Assembly: GCA_000711775.1 (NCBI GenBank)
Contig: ARYC01002519.1
Span: 1-64,000, forward strand
Length of the DNA: 64,000 nt
From: Oxytricha trifallax
Taxonomy: Eukaryota > Ciliophora > Spirotrichea > Sporadotrichida > Oxytrichidae
Direction: 5' to 3'
Shown: piece by piece, positions 42,990 through 55,836 of the stretch
Numbering within the stretch: position 1 is the first letter of the stretch
Layout: every line of letters begins with the position of its first letter
The notes under the pieces: model-generated
Told to the model about the DNA's origin: nothing
What the model saw: the letters and a program-made list of their open reading frames with translations, nothing else
Database searches by the model: none
Made by a program: the position numbers and the translations under genes

Positions 42990-43819
42990 ATGATGCTACA
43001 TAAATTCTAAAATCATTCAAAAGAAAATAAACCAGAGAGATTACAAACGAATAAATATTCCTCCTCAGCTCAGTTTAAAATAGATGGCATAGCTTTTGCT
43101 TCATTCAATTAAGAAGATAAAATTAAAAAATATATATTTATGAATAATTTGTTGTATTTTATACTTTTTTTATGTTATTATTGTTCCTATTAATAATGCT
43201 AATAAGCGTCATCTCAAACAATTTCGACTCAATGTTCATAATTGTATTCCCACTATTAAAGCTTTTCTATTCTTTGATTCAATAGTTAATGTGCATTTAA
43301 GATGTTTACGGATAGAAACTGTTCGTCTTGAGAATGATTTGCGATATGGCCACACTTACAATACTCTCAATTTTGTTGATATTAAACTAATTGAGCTTGT
43401 ACGGATACTTTAGCTATTGCCTAGTTGGAGTATTTCAATTCATCGCATCAATTGTTCAATATGTCAAAGTCTATGATTATTTAGAGGAGCAAGAGCAATA
43501 AAAGCAAAATGTTTCGTAATTAAATAATTCCCAAACTATTGAAATTCATTAAGAAAGCACATTAACACAGAGTTTAATTAATAGAGACTCTAATGAAAAC
43601 TAAATTGTTAGCTATAAACTCAATTTTGACATGGAAAAAGATTAACAAAATATTGAAGAATCGAAAGAAGAAGACTATAGTATGGCTAATTCATAGAGTG
43701 ATATTAGAAGATAAGACTCTGAAGAAAATTTAGAAATGCTAAAAGAAGGGAAGTCATCTCTGGATAGCAAATAGTCAATATTGTCTGGGTCAACTCAAGA
43801 TATGTCTTTTAGATATTGA
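42990..43819 (+). CDS. Small polytopic membrane protein with long acidic Q-rich tail
   Basis: ATG 42990 gives MMLHKFQNHSKENKPERLQT and, after a short AT-rich break (about 43125-43170), at least three hydrophobic helices: LLLFLLIMLISVISN, SMFIIVFPLLKLFYSLI, and a pair MATLTILSILLILNQLSLYG / YCLVGVFQFIASIVQYV. The C-terminal 125 residues are soluble, acidic and glutamine-rich (LEEQEQQKQNVSQLNNSQ, NIEESKEEDYSMANSQS) to TGA 43817. No family recognised. The layout suggests a membrane protein with a cytoplasmic tail. Confidence 0.62.
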
Positions 43820-43939
43820 TTTAAGTATGTTTTCAAAAAGCATAAAATTAATATCTTATTAATTTTTTTCTTAATGTAAATTCTTATATCTCGATGTATT
43901 TAAAATGTTAAATTTAGAGAAATAAAAATATATGATAAT

Positions 43940-45251
43940 TCAGAAAATAATGCATTTAGATTGATTCTAGTCATCCCTGAAAGTAATTTCTTTCTCTAAA
44001 TTGCCTTTAATGTCATATTTTCTGAAGATACCCTCCCTTTTGCCATTTTTATAATTTCCAACACTTTTCTTTCCATTTACGTGGTAATGGGTTCCTAAGC
44101 CATGAGGAAGATCATTTTTATGCAATAATTTATGCTTTGTTTCAATTAAACTAAAATAACTACATTTAAGTTAATTTATTTTTTTTTTAATAACTTGATT
44201 TTGGGGGGAAAATTTTCCTACCCCTATATAAAAACAATTAACTTTTATATAATTTTTCATAATCTTTATCATCAATTATATCAAATTAACTCATATTTTA
44301 ACATCCAGTATTTTTTTATTTGATAAATATTCCATTAAAATATCAAATATTATATATTAAAATAATATGTTCTTCATATTTTACATTATATAAAGAGACA
44401 GTGGATAGATATGAACCTTGAAATTTTATTAGAAATGTCTTTTAAATGAGAGTTAAAGAATAGTAAATAATTTAATGTTAAGGGCAAGAAAGTTACCCCC
44501 CCCCCCCATCGAATTTTTATATTCTCCTTCATGCCATACGACGCCATTTTTGTAAGATTTTCCATATCCGCACATTTAATTATTTTTGAAATTTCCTTCA
44601 TACTGCAATACGTTGTCGTCTCCATACATTCAATAATAAATAGCTCCAACTTAAATATAATTTAACATAATATTTATGAAACATTATGATTTATAAAGTT
44701 ATAAATTGAACCATGTCCTTCGAAAATATCATTTTTAAAGGATCCTACGTAAATATAATTGCCGTCAGGTCCAAAAAGAGTCCCACCTCCGCTACGTAAA
44801 TTATACAAATAATATAGTAAGTGTGATAAATTTACATTAAATAATATCAATTAAATTGTTTTCCCAGTAACCTTAATACTCATTACCATTTGAGTATTAT
44901 TATAAAACATTTCTATAATTAACTTATCTAAGATATGTTTTATAAAATCAATAGATTTATAGTACTAAGAAAATTTAAACATATCACATCACACTATTTA
45001 TGAAATAAGTAACTTATTTTTGTTCATAATCATTTTTTACCTTATTTTTAAGTTTAATTTAAAGAGATTTACTGACCAAGGTCAAAATTACCAGCTTTTA
45101 TTATTTATTGATATTATGATAACTATAATTTTTCAGTTGTATTTTTTTTAATTAAGCAATAATTCATAACTCCAAATGCATGTCTTTTGCCATTTAGTGT
45201 AGTCCCTTTGTAAACTCCATCTACCAATTACAAAATTTCATTTTCTTTCAT
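43940..45251 (-). CDS. MORN-repeat protein in several segments
   Basis: ATG 45251 gives MKENEILQLVDGVYKGTTLN. Further segments carry typical MORN repeats: GPDGNYIYVGSFKNDIFEGH (about 44790-44710), YEGNFKNNQMCGYGKSYKNG and VVWHEGEYKNSMG (about 44620-44510), and HGLGTHYHVNGKKSVGNYKN, GKREGIFRKYDIKGNLEKE (about 44120-43990), TGA 43942. MORN repeats often bind lipids or act as scaffolds at membranes (family knowledge). The spacers, about 45150-44800, 44700-44640 and 44500-44130, are very AT-rich. A 12-C run (44496-44507) sits at one border. Not all joints were resolved. Confidence 0.7.
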
Positions 45252-45829
45252 TTATTATTCACCTTTATTTTATTTTAAAGTCTAAGTGTTTTAAACGCTA
45301 CTGAAATGGTCATCTTTTACTGAAATCAATGAACTATTGTCAAATAAGGATAGAATAAATAAATTAGTCTAAGAAATTAAATAAATGTTTAAACTAATAT
45401 TGAAGTAATTTATTCTTTTAATTTATAGTATAAAATTAAGCTTAATATTCCCTGTTTATTATTTTAAAATTATTATTTAAGATATACATTGATAAATCAA
45501 TTAAAACTTTTATTAAACATACATTTTTGTTTAAAATGAAAAATAAAAATTGCTATATAATTTCTATGAGTTCAGTATTTTAATATATAGGATTATTATA
45601 ATTTAATTTTTCAATTATATAAAAATATAAAATTATGCCTAAAACATTTATTTTGTTAAAATAAAGCTATTTTAAAAAAAAATCCTTGATAAAAATAAAA
45701 TTAATTAAAACAAAATAATGAAATAAAATGTACTCCTTTATGTCAATTATTATTTGATATACAACACAGATTTATTATAATCTTAAATTTTTTTAATAGT
45801 TAATGGCTTTTTTATCTGTCATTTATAAT
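45252..45829. other. AT-rich intergenic stretch
   Basis: Low-complexity A/T sequence, no gene or structured repeat seen. Confidence 0.5.
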
Positions 45830-47553
45830 TTAGGAATATTAAAATTTACTTATGTAATTTCCTCAGTTTTATCCTATATTTTGTTTATATTTTTCATTGC
45901 AGACTTTAAACTGTTTAATACAGCCGCTGCATCTGCATCACAAAATTATTATAAAAATAATTCAAAATAATTAATATCGATAAAATATAAGACTATTTAG
46001 TGATCGCTAATTGTCTTGTCTTCAATTTTGACTGAATTTATGTTTGTTTCTGTTGTTGAATCAGAAGACACAGAATGTATCACACTTAATTGACTGCTGA
46101 ATTTAAAATTCTTTTGCTGATTATTATTACTACTACTACTATTATCAATCTTTTCAACGGGAACATCAGATTCTTATTCACTTTTAAATTAAAAATATAT
46201 GCAAAAAAGCAATCAAAAATGAGCGCAAATAAAAAATTAATTTAGTACTTTCTTCTTTAATTCCATTTAAAAGAGGGTATTAGAGTATCTAATCAACAGT
46301 AAATCGTTGTGAAGGTTCATGCACCAACATTTTATCTAATAAATTTTAGAGACCTTTGCTAAATGCATTAGTTAGTTATTTAGTTAGTTAGTTAATTTTT
46401 AGCATTGAAATTAAATCTGGAGATACGAAATCAATCCAGTTGGATAACTGAAACATATAAAATTCGGAATGCTAAATGCATTAGAAATATTATTTTAAAT
46501 GAATGAAATAATTAAAAATGTTTTAATTCAAATGCTGATCCGATTTAAGGCTTTTTACCTAATCTCACAGAAACAGTCATCAAATCATTTTCATATTAGT
46601 ATTATTCTGGATAAAAAGTTAATTATATTTTTGTTGTAATTTAAATTCTTATGATCCATAAATATCTTAAATTATGATTAAATTATTTACTTAAATTAAG
46701 AGCGATTCTATTTTAATTATATTAAGTGCACATATAATATATAAGTCCACCAAGGGACCAGATATCAGCTGGCTTCTAATGTGTTTAATTAGTCATTATT
46801 TCATGTGCCATAAAGAACAATACATTATTTTTACAAAATTATTAACCTTTGATATATGATGCTAATTTTTTTATTCAAATTTCATTGTATATTATCTTTT
46901 CTTAGTAATTATAGATAAACTATATAAACAGAGTACCACCAAATGTAATGCCATTTCCCTAGGTATTAGTCAGTATTTTAGAGTTACCGAAATCAGATAT
47001 TTTCAAGGTTTCTTCCTTTGTTACAAGAATGTTCTCTGGTTTTAAATCTCTATGTATTATATTTTAATCATGCAGGTGTTTCAAACCTGTGCAGATCTCC
47101 CTAATCCACTCAATAATCATGTCTTCGTTATATCTGTTTTATTCCTACATTTTCTCAATAAACTTCGTTAAAGTGGTGCAATTATTTACAAATAAAACAA
47201 GTACAATTTTTTAATAAAGATCCACATTATAAATCAAGAATATGGTATCTTATGATTATTATGTATAAAGTGGAATTCTATGCATATTCCATGACAAGCG
47301 CAATTTAATTGTCTTTTGTAATGAATGAATCATAGTATTGAATGATGTTTCGATGAGGAACAACTTTTTTAATATTTTTTACTTCCTTCCTATTGACGTC
47401 TTTGAGCGCCATGAATTTTATTGCGTAATACTTTTTCTCAATTTTATGTCGAACTTTATAAACTTTTCCATTTGCACCATCTCCAATATAAGTTTCTATT
47501 CTGTAATTGTCATTTACATCATTTTATAAAAAGTAATAAATAGAAAATTTCAT
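45830..47553 (-). CDS. Serine/threonine protein kinase, interrupted
   Basis: ATG 47553 gives [20 protein letters not shown] followed by the glycine loop [15 protein letters not shown], the ATP lysine in [12 protein letters not shown], and [13 protein letters not shown] further segment gives [18 protein letters not shown], the catalytic loop [11 protein letters not shown], and ISDFGNSKI with DFG. Then follow [17 protein letters not shown] with the [16 protein letters not shown] helix, and [20 protein letters not shown], matching the last kinase subdomain. The tail is S/N-rich ([20 protein letters not shown]). All catalytic residues are present, so an active kinase is likely. The segment order is linear on the minus strand, with AT-rich spacers near 47170-47280, 46860-46960, 46620-46760 and 46470-46540. 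The stop is not fixed. Confidence 0.8.
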
Positions 47554-47819
47554 AGGGGTAAAAATATTTATTGTTGTTGGGTTTAATGGGAAAAATAATA
47601 AATTAAAATCAAAGCTTTTTAATTCTTCTACCATTTTGATGATAAATTAAAGGATACAGTATCTCAATTATAAATATATTACAATTAATAAATTAAATAT
47701 AATTTTATTAAGTTTGTTCTTATTCGAGATTACTTAGAATAAATAAAAAATTGACAAAGATAATTATATAATACTTATAGCTAATATAATATCGATAAAA
47801 ATTATTATTTATCACATAT

Positions 47820-49220
47820 ATTTACAGTGAGCGAACAGGACGACTAAATTGATACATGAACTGAAATATGTGGAGATGGAAGAAAAAATATTCAAAAACA
47901 CATATTCAGAAAATCCTCATAAAGTCGTTAGAGAATTCGGGTACTAAAGGACAAAATTTCAGGAGCTATATATTCTGGAGTTCCACACTTTTCAGTCATT
48001 AGTAGAGAAACCAATGGGGTAGGTAAATACTTCTAAAAATCCTAATGCCGTCTTTAATAATTTATGGCCCCTATTTATTATGTAATTATATGTGATAAAT
48101 AATAAATATTAGTATTTAATATATCAAGAATTAATTTTGATCTCTAGATTTTTAATTTCCCTTACCATAAGCGATTCACTACTACTATAATATCGATAAA
48201 GCTAATTAAAATTCAAATTATTAATTGTAATAAAATAATTTTATTTTATTGCACATTAAAAGTTATATAATAAAAGTTCTAACCGATAAATAACAATTAT
48301 TATAATTTAAGTTAAGAATTTTTAAACATTATAATATCCGTGTTTTCAATTCAATTTAAATCTTGAAATTGAAAAAATGAATTTTTTTTAAACTTAATTT
48401 ATCTAAGTTTTAAGTTTACACAATTTATTAGCGTAATTAGTCCATTCAAAAACATTCCTTTATTTCTTATTTTATTTTGCCAATATATTATAGTGTTTAC
48501 AATTCTAGTAATTGTAAAAACTCATATATATAATTCATACCTATTCTCTGTTTTAGATTAATTGCTTTCAATATTTCTCAGATTTTATCTAAATTTAATG
48601 ATTCTTTTGTCTGAGTTTCCAAAATATATCCTATTTCTATGAATATGGATGCATTTTTTAAATTAATTTAAAAATCCCTTAACCTTTATAATTTTTACGC
48701 ATAAATTTTAAATATATATTTCATATAAATAATTTATTATCATGTTTATAAACATTTTACAATAGTTAGAGTAGATCTAATTCATTACGAAGTTTTCCGA
48801 AATAAAAATAAAATGAAATAATGTAATTTTTAACTCTTTTTTTTTAACTTTAGTTTATATATATATTGACTAAAATAATTTTTATTAAAATATTAACATT
48901 TCTTTATTGATTTGATTAAATCTTCATTTTTAATATTAAATAATATAAACACATTTATTTTGTTGAATAATAAATGATGCTTAAATCAATCATTAATTTT
49001 GAAAATTTGAATTTAAATAAAATAATCATATAATTTATAATAAATTAGAAATATGAATTTTGACCCCAATCAAAGTTAAACTCTTTCTCAAAATTAGCTG
49101 TAATTCTAATCATTAAACTCAAATTCAGGTTAGAACTTACCCTAGTAAAGTAATGCTTTCAGGAGAAATAAAGACCTTAAATTTATAAATAATTTTAAAA
49201 AAATAGGTATTTATAAATGT
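47820..49220 (-). other. Scattered coding segments of a second protein kinase in AT-rich DNA
   Basis: A minus-strand segment at about 48005-47925 encodes LLMTEKCGTPEYIAPEILS, the activation/P+1 loop of a protein kinase. Other small islands upstream on the same strand may belong to it: about 49170-49130 (KVFISPESITLL, with a GTAAGT donor directly after) and about 49085-49045 (KEFNFDWGQNSYF). The catalytic loop and DFG were not found. It could be a heavily interrupted gene, a scrambled fragment, or a relic. Confidence 0.4.
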
Positions 49221-49394
49221 ATTATAATTAAACCTGCCACAATAGTAGTAATAACAAATGAATTAAGAATATTAATCATAGCAAAACTTCTCTCCTTAAA
49301 AATATTAAGAATAATAGTTAGCCACAGCTCCTAGTATGATGAATTCATCATAATAATGTATTGTTTTATTAATTATGCACTTTAAGATATTATT

Positions 49395-52300
49395 ATGAAC
49401 ACTGGGCTATTTGGAGGAGCTCCTTAGTCAACCCTGGATGAAACAGAACAAGAAGCAATTGAGCTTATTGATAAATATAAACAAATAAAACATATTTTAC
49501 AATATTAAAATAATTTTTAAACTTATTCAATCATAAGTACTTTAGATTAATATGTTAAAGGATTAATTGACTTAGAAAGAAGAAACTATTGATAATTTAC
49601 GCATTTAAAATAAACAAATTGAGGCTTATAAGCAATAAATTTAGAATTTGAAGTAACAAATTGTACTTTTTGAAGAGAGATTTAAGTATTAATTTTAGTT
49701 ATAATTTTAATGATAAATTCATTTGACTTTAAACAATATATACATACCATTTAGTTAACATTAAAAAGTACTATGAAGAAGATAGATAGCACTATGAAAA
49801 GAGGTTGCAATCTTAAAGCATGGAGGGAGACAATAAAAACTAACATATGCTCAGAGAAATAGAAGAACTTCAGAGATATTTGCAAGAATAGTATAAATAG
49901 AATTATACTTATTATCCTATTTTTAAAGACTATAGAAGATAAAAGGAAGAAGATGTGCAAGTCATGGCCTAACTACAAAACTAGGTTGAATAAAAAGAGA
50001 GGCTTTATGTTTGCATCAAAGAATAATTATTGCTCTTTGACTATTTGATTTAATATATTCGATTTCTTGATATTAATTCGATTTATATTGAAATCATATA
50101 TAAAGAGCAAGTAGAATCACTTGGAAAGTAGCTTGAGACACTGTAATTTAGCATGCACGAACGTGAAGAGGCTTCCACTACTAAAATATCAGGATTGAAG
50201 AAAGATTTAAAACTTGGCTTTAAAGAAAAGAAGTTACTTGAATAACGCATTAGGGAACTCACCGAGATTGTTTAAGCCAAGCAACAAGACACACTTATAT
50301 ATTATAATTGCTACGATATATTCCAATTTAATGAAAATATAATTAATATTTCATTATGAATTTATGATTAAAGATCACTTAATCAATCAAAGATAGTGAC
50401 TGATAAAGATCAATTGATAAAGAAACTTAAGGAAGATATACTAAAATTGAAGAGAGAAAAAGATGATGTTAATTCCAAGAGACTTCAACTTGAACAAAGA
50501 ATAAATTTATAGTTTAATATCTTGTTATATAGCTCAGTTATCTCATTAATTCTATTATTTTAGAATGCCCTCACTTGAGCAAAACTTACTAGACCTGAAC
50601 AGGATAGTTGAGAAATGCTAGCTTCAAATAGACAAAGAAGCTATTAAAAGAGAAAATCTACTCCAAGAAAATAATCAGTTGAGATTATCACTTCAGCACT
50701 TCCAGGAGATTTATTAGGACTAATATATAATTTATTATTAAATTTCTTGACTTAAACATCACAGATCCACTACAATTTAAACAAGAGATAGACAAGACTA
50801 GAGATGAAATAGGTGAGTTTATAATATCATTTATATTATATTACTGAGTTAAAGACTGAGATGCTAGAGAAATAGAGGTACTTAAAGTCAAAAGAAGAAC
50901 TGATTGGTATGAAAGAAGCTGAGAGTAAGGAATAAAGAATTGCCCTTCAAAAGGAAATCAAGGGAATCTACTAATGGATTCAAAAACATATCACTGCTAA
51001 GTCTAAACTAATTAAGATATGTTTTATTATATATAAATAAAGAGATTATGAAGTTTATCAGTGCATAAGATGAATTAAGTGAAGAAGATGATGAAGAAGA
51101 AAATGACAATAAAATCAATAAATAAGCATTAGATTAATCCACTACTACCTTCATAGATCCAATTATTGTCAAAGAATTCCAAAAGTTTAAATGTTAAAAA
51201 AAATTTTCATTATATAATTTACTCATTAAATTATGCATAACTTTAATATAAGTTAAGATCTTTGTTAATAAACTAGAAAACTTAGGTTCAATAAAAATTC
51301 TTAAAACAGTAATAGAGAATAGACAGTATGCAGCATGAATTGCAGGATGCACAAAAGATAAAACAAGAAATATTGGAAGATTTTAAGAGACTTAAGTCTT
51401 AAATTAAGTAATCAGAGGTAGTCTCAAGCTATATTTCATAAATATCAATATAATTTATTGATTTATAAATGGTGTTTAAATGCTAAAATGATGAGTACAA
51501 AACAGAGCTTCACAGAGTGATAGATCACAACAATCAGCTGAAAGAGCAAATATAGCAAATAGAATAGGAGTTACAGAAATTCACCATAGAAACTTATAAT
51601 GTACTCTACAACATAAGACATAAGTTCGAGAATAACTAGAGGATTAACTCTTAGCTATTTTTTCATTAAAAAGGTTCTAATTTCTCGTGTTATTCATAAC
51701 TTAATGTGAAATAAATAAACCTAGACATGTCACTAAGATACCAATATACCACAGAGAAATACGCAAGCATAATGGAACTAGCTACTATGATAGGAGATAT
51801 TACTAACATCCTCAATTTTGAATTGAAAAACTTAGAGTTAAAAGACTCACAGTATTAAGAGTTATATGATTAGTTGCAGGAAGTTAAAACTCAAAGTGAT
51901 AGAGATCTCAGGAGAAATGAAGAATTACATTGAATTAATTTTGATAATTTTTATTATGAAATTATACATTTAAGTTCTTGAAATGATTGTTTATATATAT
52001 ATATATTTATATGTGGTATCAAAATCATTTATAATTACGAGTGCAGGAACTATCAGAAATACAGCAGAACTTTGAGAAGAAATATCTTAGATTCAAAGAA
52101 TATCAATTAGACATTGAAAAGATCAACATTGAATTGCAAGCTTAAATGGACTCTATAAGATAAGAAAATGTATAAAAAGAGAAGTAGATTAATATACAGC
52201 AGACTCAAATTGAATAGCAAGAAAATATATAATTTTATAATAAATATTTATATAAAAATTCTTATTTATTTTATTGTAATTATTTATAAGAAAGTATAAT

Positions 52301-54483
52301 GCAAAATTACAATGAATTAGAGTAAAAAGTAATGCCAAATTTATTGCTCAGAATAGATGAATTAATATTCTAGAAGAAAGTGTGCATGAGAGAACTTAAG
52401 TTAGTATAGCAGTAATATGGAAACACTCAAAAAGCTTAAAAGTCAATAAAAAATATTAATGAATATTTTTATTAAAATTATAAAATAATTAAATTTATGA
52501 ATATAAAGTATATGTGTCATAAAGTGGAGTAATAAATAGTAGGAGAAGATGCTCTTAAGGAGCATTTGCAAAGAACTGGTAGCTTTGGTGGGATCCTAAA
52601 TCAAAATGTCAAGCAAAATAAACTATTATTTAGTTAATTAACATATATAAAAAAATAACAGATATAAGGAAGATAATTAAAACACTATTTACTCACCAGA
52701 TAGTCAGAAAAGACTCAGGAAAATTCATAGAGAATTAGCTTTCCCTACTTAATGCTTAAAACTAAGAAAATATGTGATTGCAATATTATTCAGTCTTCGC
52801 ATGAAAAAGAGCAAGCATTCACAAAAGCTAAGTTTGTAAAACGAAGATCTTTTACAGATTATTTAATCAGAAACTTATCAACCCTCTGAATAGTTGTAAC
52901 AAATCTTAAGTTATATGTAAAACTCCCCTGCCAAATAAGTGTCCATGCTTTCTTACCTATCAATAGGCTTGAAAAGTTTAAGACAATAGATTCAAACACA
53001 CAATAATCACTATGCTTCCAGTGATTCTAACATTTCCGCATAATCAGTCTAAACCTTCTCAAATTTAGATTACTCCTCACTTTCTTTTGATATGCAGTAC
53101 TTATTCAATACTTTCAAGCCCAAGGAGTATTACAATAGACATCTGCTTAAACTTGAGAACTTGGTTGAGAGACAAAAAGCAGCTGCACTTCTTGTGTCAT
53201 AATAAGCTCAATAATATGAAACAGAAAATAAAAAGCTGAATGACAAAGTTTTCTCAATCTAGTAAGAACTTGTCTAGTCTTATCAAACTTGTGAGAAGTA
53301 TGGTCTTTAAGTATAAGAACTGGAGAGAGAGCTCTAATAGTGCGTTTCAATGGATGAATTCAGCCATCTAAGAGAAAATTATGACCAGATAGGCAAAGAC
53401 TTTTATGATACTAAGGATAATTTCCGAAGAGTAAACGATAAAATGGAGCGTTTAGTCAGGGAAAAAGATGAGTTGCAAGATGAGAGAAGACAGCTGCTCT
53501 AGTAAATTATTGAGCAAGAGCAAAATGTTTAAGAGAAAATTAGAGATTTAGAGCTTAAAGATGTCAAGATATAATCACTTGAAAGTATCTTACAGAAGAG
53601 AGATATGAGTTTAGATTTCAGCTCAACTAATATCAATAAGTATGAGGATAAGATTAGGAAGCTAGAGGCTGATAGGGAAAATCTCATAAAAGACAACATC
53701 ACTCTCATTAAAGAAAATGAATATTTGAAAGAACAGATTAATATAACAATGAGAGATGAGCAAGAAAAATTCAGAGTCTATAATGAAGAAAAATCACAAA
53801 AACAAGAGGAGATTCAAAGATTGCTTGAAACTAATTTATAAACACTTGAAGATAGATGCTAACTTTTGGAGTAACAAATTGAACAGCTTAGAAGAGATAA
53901 ATAAGAACTTATTAATAAGAACTCCAAATTGATGATGCTAGAACAATCTAAGGAAAATACCAACTTACTAAACTTTAACAAACAATATCAAAATACCGAT
54001 ACTATAAATGACCCATTGAACAATCCAAACATACTTTATCAAACAACTTTGAGATCCCCAACTTTCTAAAATCTTCATTAAGAGTAAAATCCTAATCATT
54101 ACCAGAATTAGAATCATAATAACTCTAGTCAGTTTAATTTCGATTTCTTAAACAGCAATGTTTTGAACAATAGTTCTTCACAGCACACTAACTTAGTGTC
54201 CTCTACTGGGACTGTTGCTGGAGGGAACTAAATAGGACAAAGCAGTTAAAAATACCAAACTTTGTAAAGCACGAACAGCTTGATAAATTTAGGATTGAGT
54301 AGCGGGTTGAATAACAAAAACTTGGGGCATTTAGGCAACCAGACTAGCCATTTTAAATCTATTGGAAGTGATAGTGGTCATCAATTTAGCGGTACATAAC
54401 TTATAGCCAATGCCTAGCGAGAATCACCTAATAGCAAGATACCTGGTAAAATATCAAAAACTAAGTCTAATAATTATATCTGA
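49395..54483 (+). CDS. Very long coiled-coil protein in many segments
   Basis: ATG 49395 gives MNTGLFGGAPQSTLDETEQE. Heptad-rich, charged helices follow through the whole locus, for example LKKDLKLGFKEKKLLEQRIR near 50200 and KELQKFTIETYN near 51575. The largest clean block is 52930-54483, with KYEDKIRKLEADRENLIKDN and EEIQRLLETNLQTLEDRCQL. The last 200 residues are N/S/Q-rich (SQFNFDFLNSNVLNNSSSQH) and end GKISKTKSNNYI, TGA 54481. About fifteen AT-rich interruptions break the frame; each lies between coding islands on the same strand in order, so the gene is unscrambled but heavily interrupted. The total coding length is well over 1,000 residues. A cytoskeletal or basal-body role is common for such proteins but cannot be shown here. 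Confidence 0.75.
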
Positions 54484-54665
54484 AGTAAAATAGTCAGAAA
54501 GAAAACATCGTATTTTTGGATTATTTTTAATGCTAATATTTTATATTAGTTCTAATAGAAGAGTAAACGCATAAGTTAAAGTTAATTTGATTGAATAAAA
54601 TAGGATGATTATGTATCGATATTATATTTTCTTTCTACAGAAAGTGCCTTTGTTGCATTATTAAC

Positions 54666-55509
54666 TCATTGTGATAAGATAATTGCAATAATCAATCCGT
54701 ATAAACCCAGAGCTTCAGCGAAAATCAAAATAAGAATCATTCCGACGAACATCTTTGGTTCGATGGCGTTGGCTCTGACACCGGTGTCTCCCACTACTCC
54801 AATTGCGAAACCAGCAGCCTAAAAAGAAATTATTAGACGCCAAAGAAATAAGAAAGGGATTAGATTTCGATATGAATTCTATTGTCGATATATGCACTTA
54901 TTTATTTGATTAATTATTCATTATTAGAGTATACAGTTATTTAATATAGTAGTTTAAATAATATAATCTGTTTAAATGTGTTAATAAAAAATTTTATATT
55001 ACATTTTAATTTTTAATGAGTATAATACTTACAAGTGCTGAGAAACCACAGCAGCATCCAGCAGCGAAATGTTTGTATCCTTTATCAGCTGAATATGAAT
55101 CTCTGCTTTCCACTATAATTTTATGCGATAAATACCAAAATTTCTGATATAAAATATTGGAAGCTTACTCTTTTGGAGAAGAATGACAGCGATGATGAGA
55201 CCATAGATACCGAGAATACCTGCCATAACAATGGGCACGATAGATTTCATGATCAGATCTGGTTTCAAAACACCCATTGATGCAATGCCAATACCTGCCT
55301 TTGCGGTACCATAAGCGGCTCCAAGGTCTTTAAAAATAAATAAAATTCAAATCATAATAAATTTATAAAATTAAAGATTTCTATATAATGAAGTGAGTCT
55401 AATAAGAAGCATTAAAACAAAATAATAGTGTACTAGCAAAGCCGAGAGCAATTGCAACACCGAGGTTTCCGAAGAAAGCGGCTGCACCTCCTAAATTCTT
55501 ATCTGCCAT
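54666..55509 (-). CDS. ATP6V0C: V-type H+-ATPase proteolipid subunit c
   Basis: This subunit forms the membrane ring that carries protons in the vacuolar ATPase. ATG 55509 gives [20 protein letters not shown], then [20 protein letters not shown] and [20 protein letters not shown] with [12 protein letters not shown] (helices 1-2). [15 protein letters not shown] and [20 protein letters not shown] precede [20 protein letters not shown], whose Glu (IFAEALG) is the proton carrier, and [13 protein letters not shown] 54668. Segments are separated by AT-rich spacers at about 55330-55435, 55110-55170 and 54820-55035. The order is linear. The joined length fits the usual 155-165 residues. Confidence 0.92.
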
Positions 55510-55836
55510 ATTCGCTACGAAATATTATTAATAAAGTATTATATTAATTGTTATTTACTTTGCAATATCATCTCAATTCTCATTATTACAGAATCTTGGT
55601 AAAATAATCATTTATTAATGGATTAGAAATTAAAATTAGGATGCATTAATCAGTTTATCAACTGAGTATAAATTTAGTTATTTCACATTCCATTTCCTGT
55701 AAATTTTTCAAAATAATTATTCTTTAGATCCAACTCATGCCTGTGAACAAGCCAAGCCACATAATACCCTTACTACAGTATAGTGGTACTATTTAATATA
55801 ATTAAAATCATTTAATTGTAGATTTCAATATATTTA

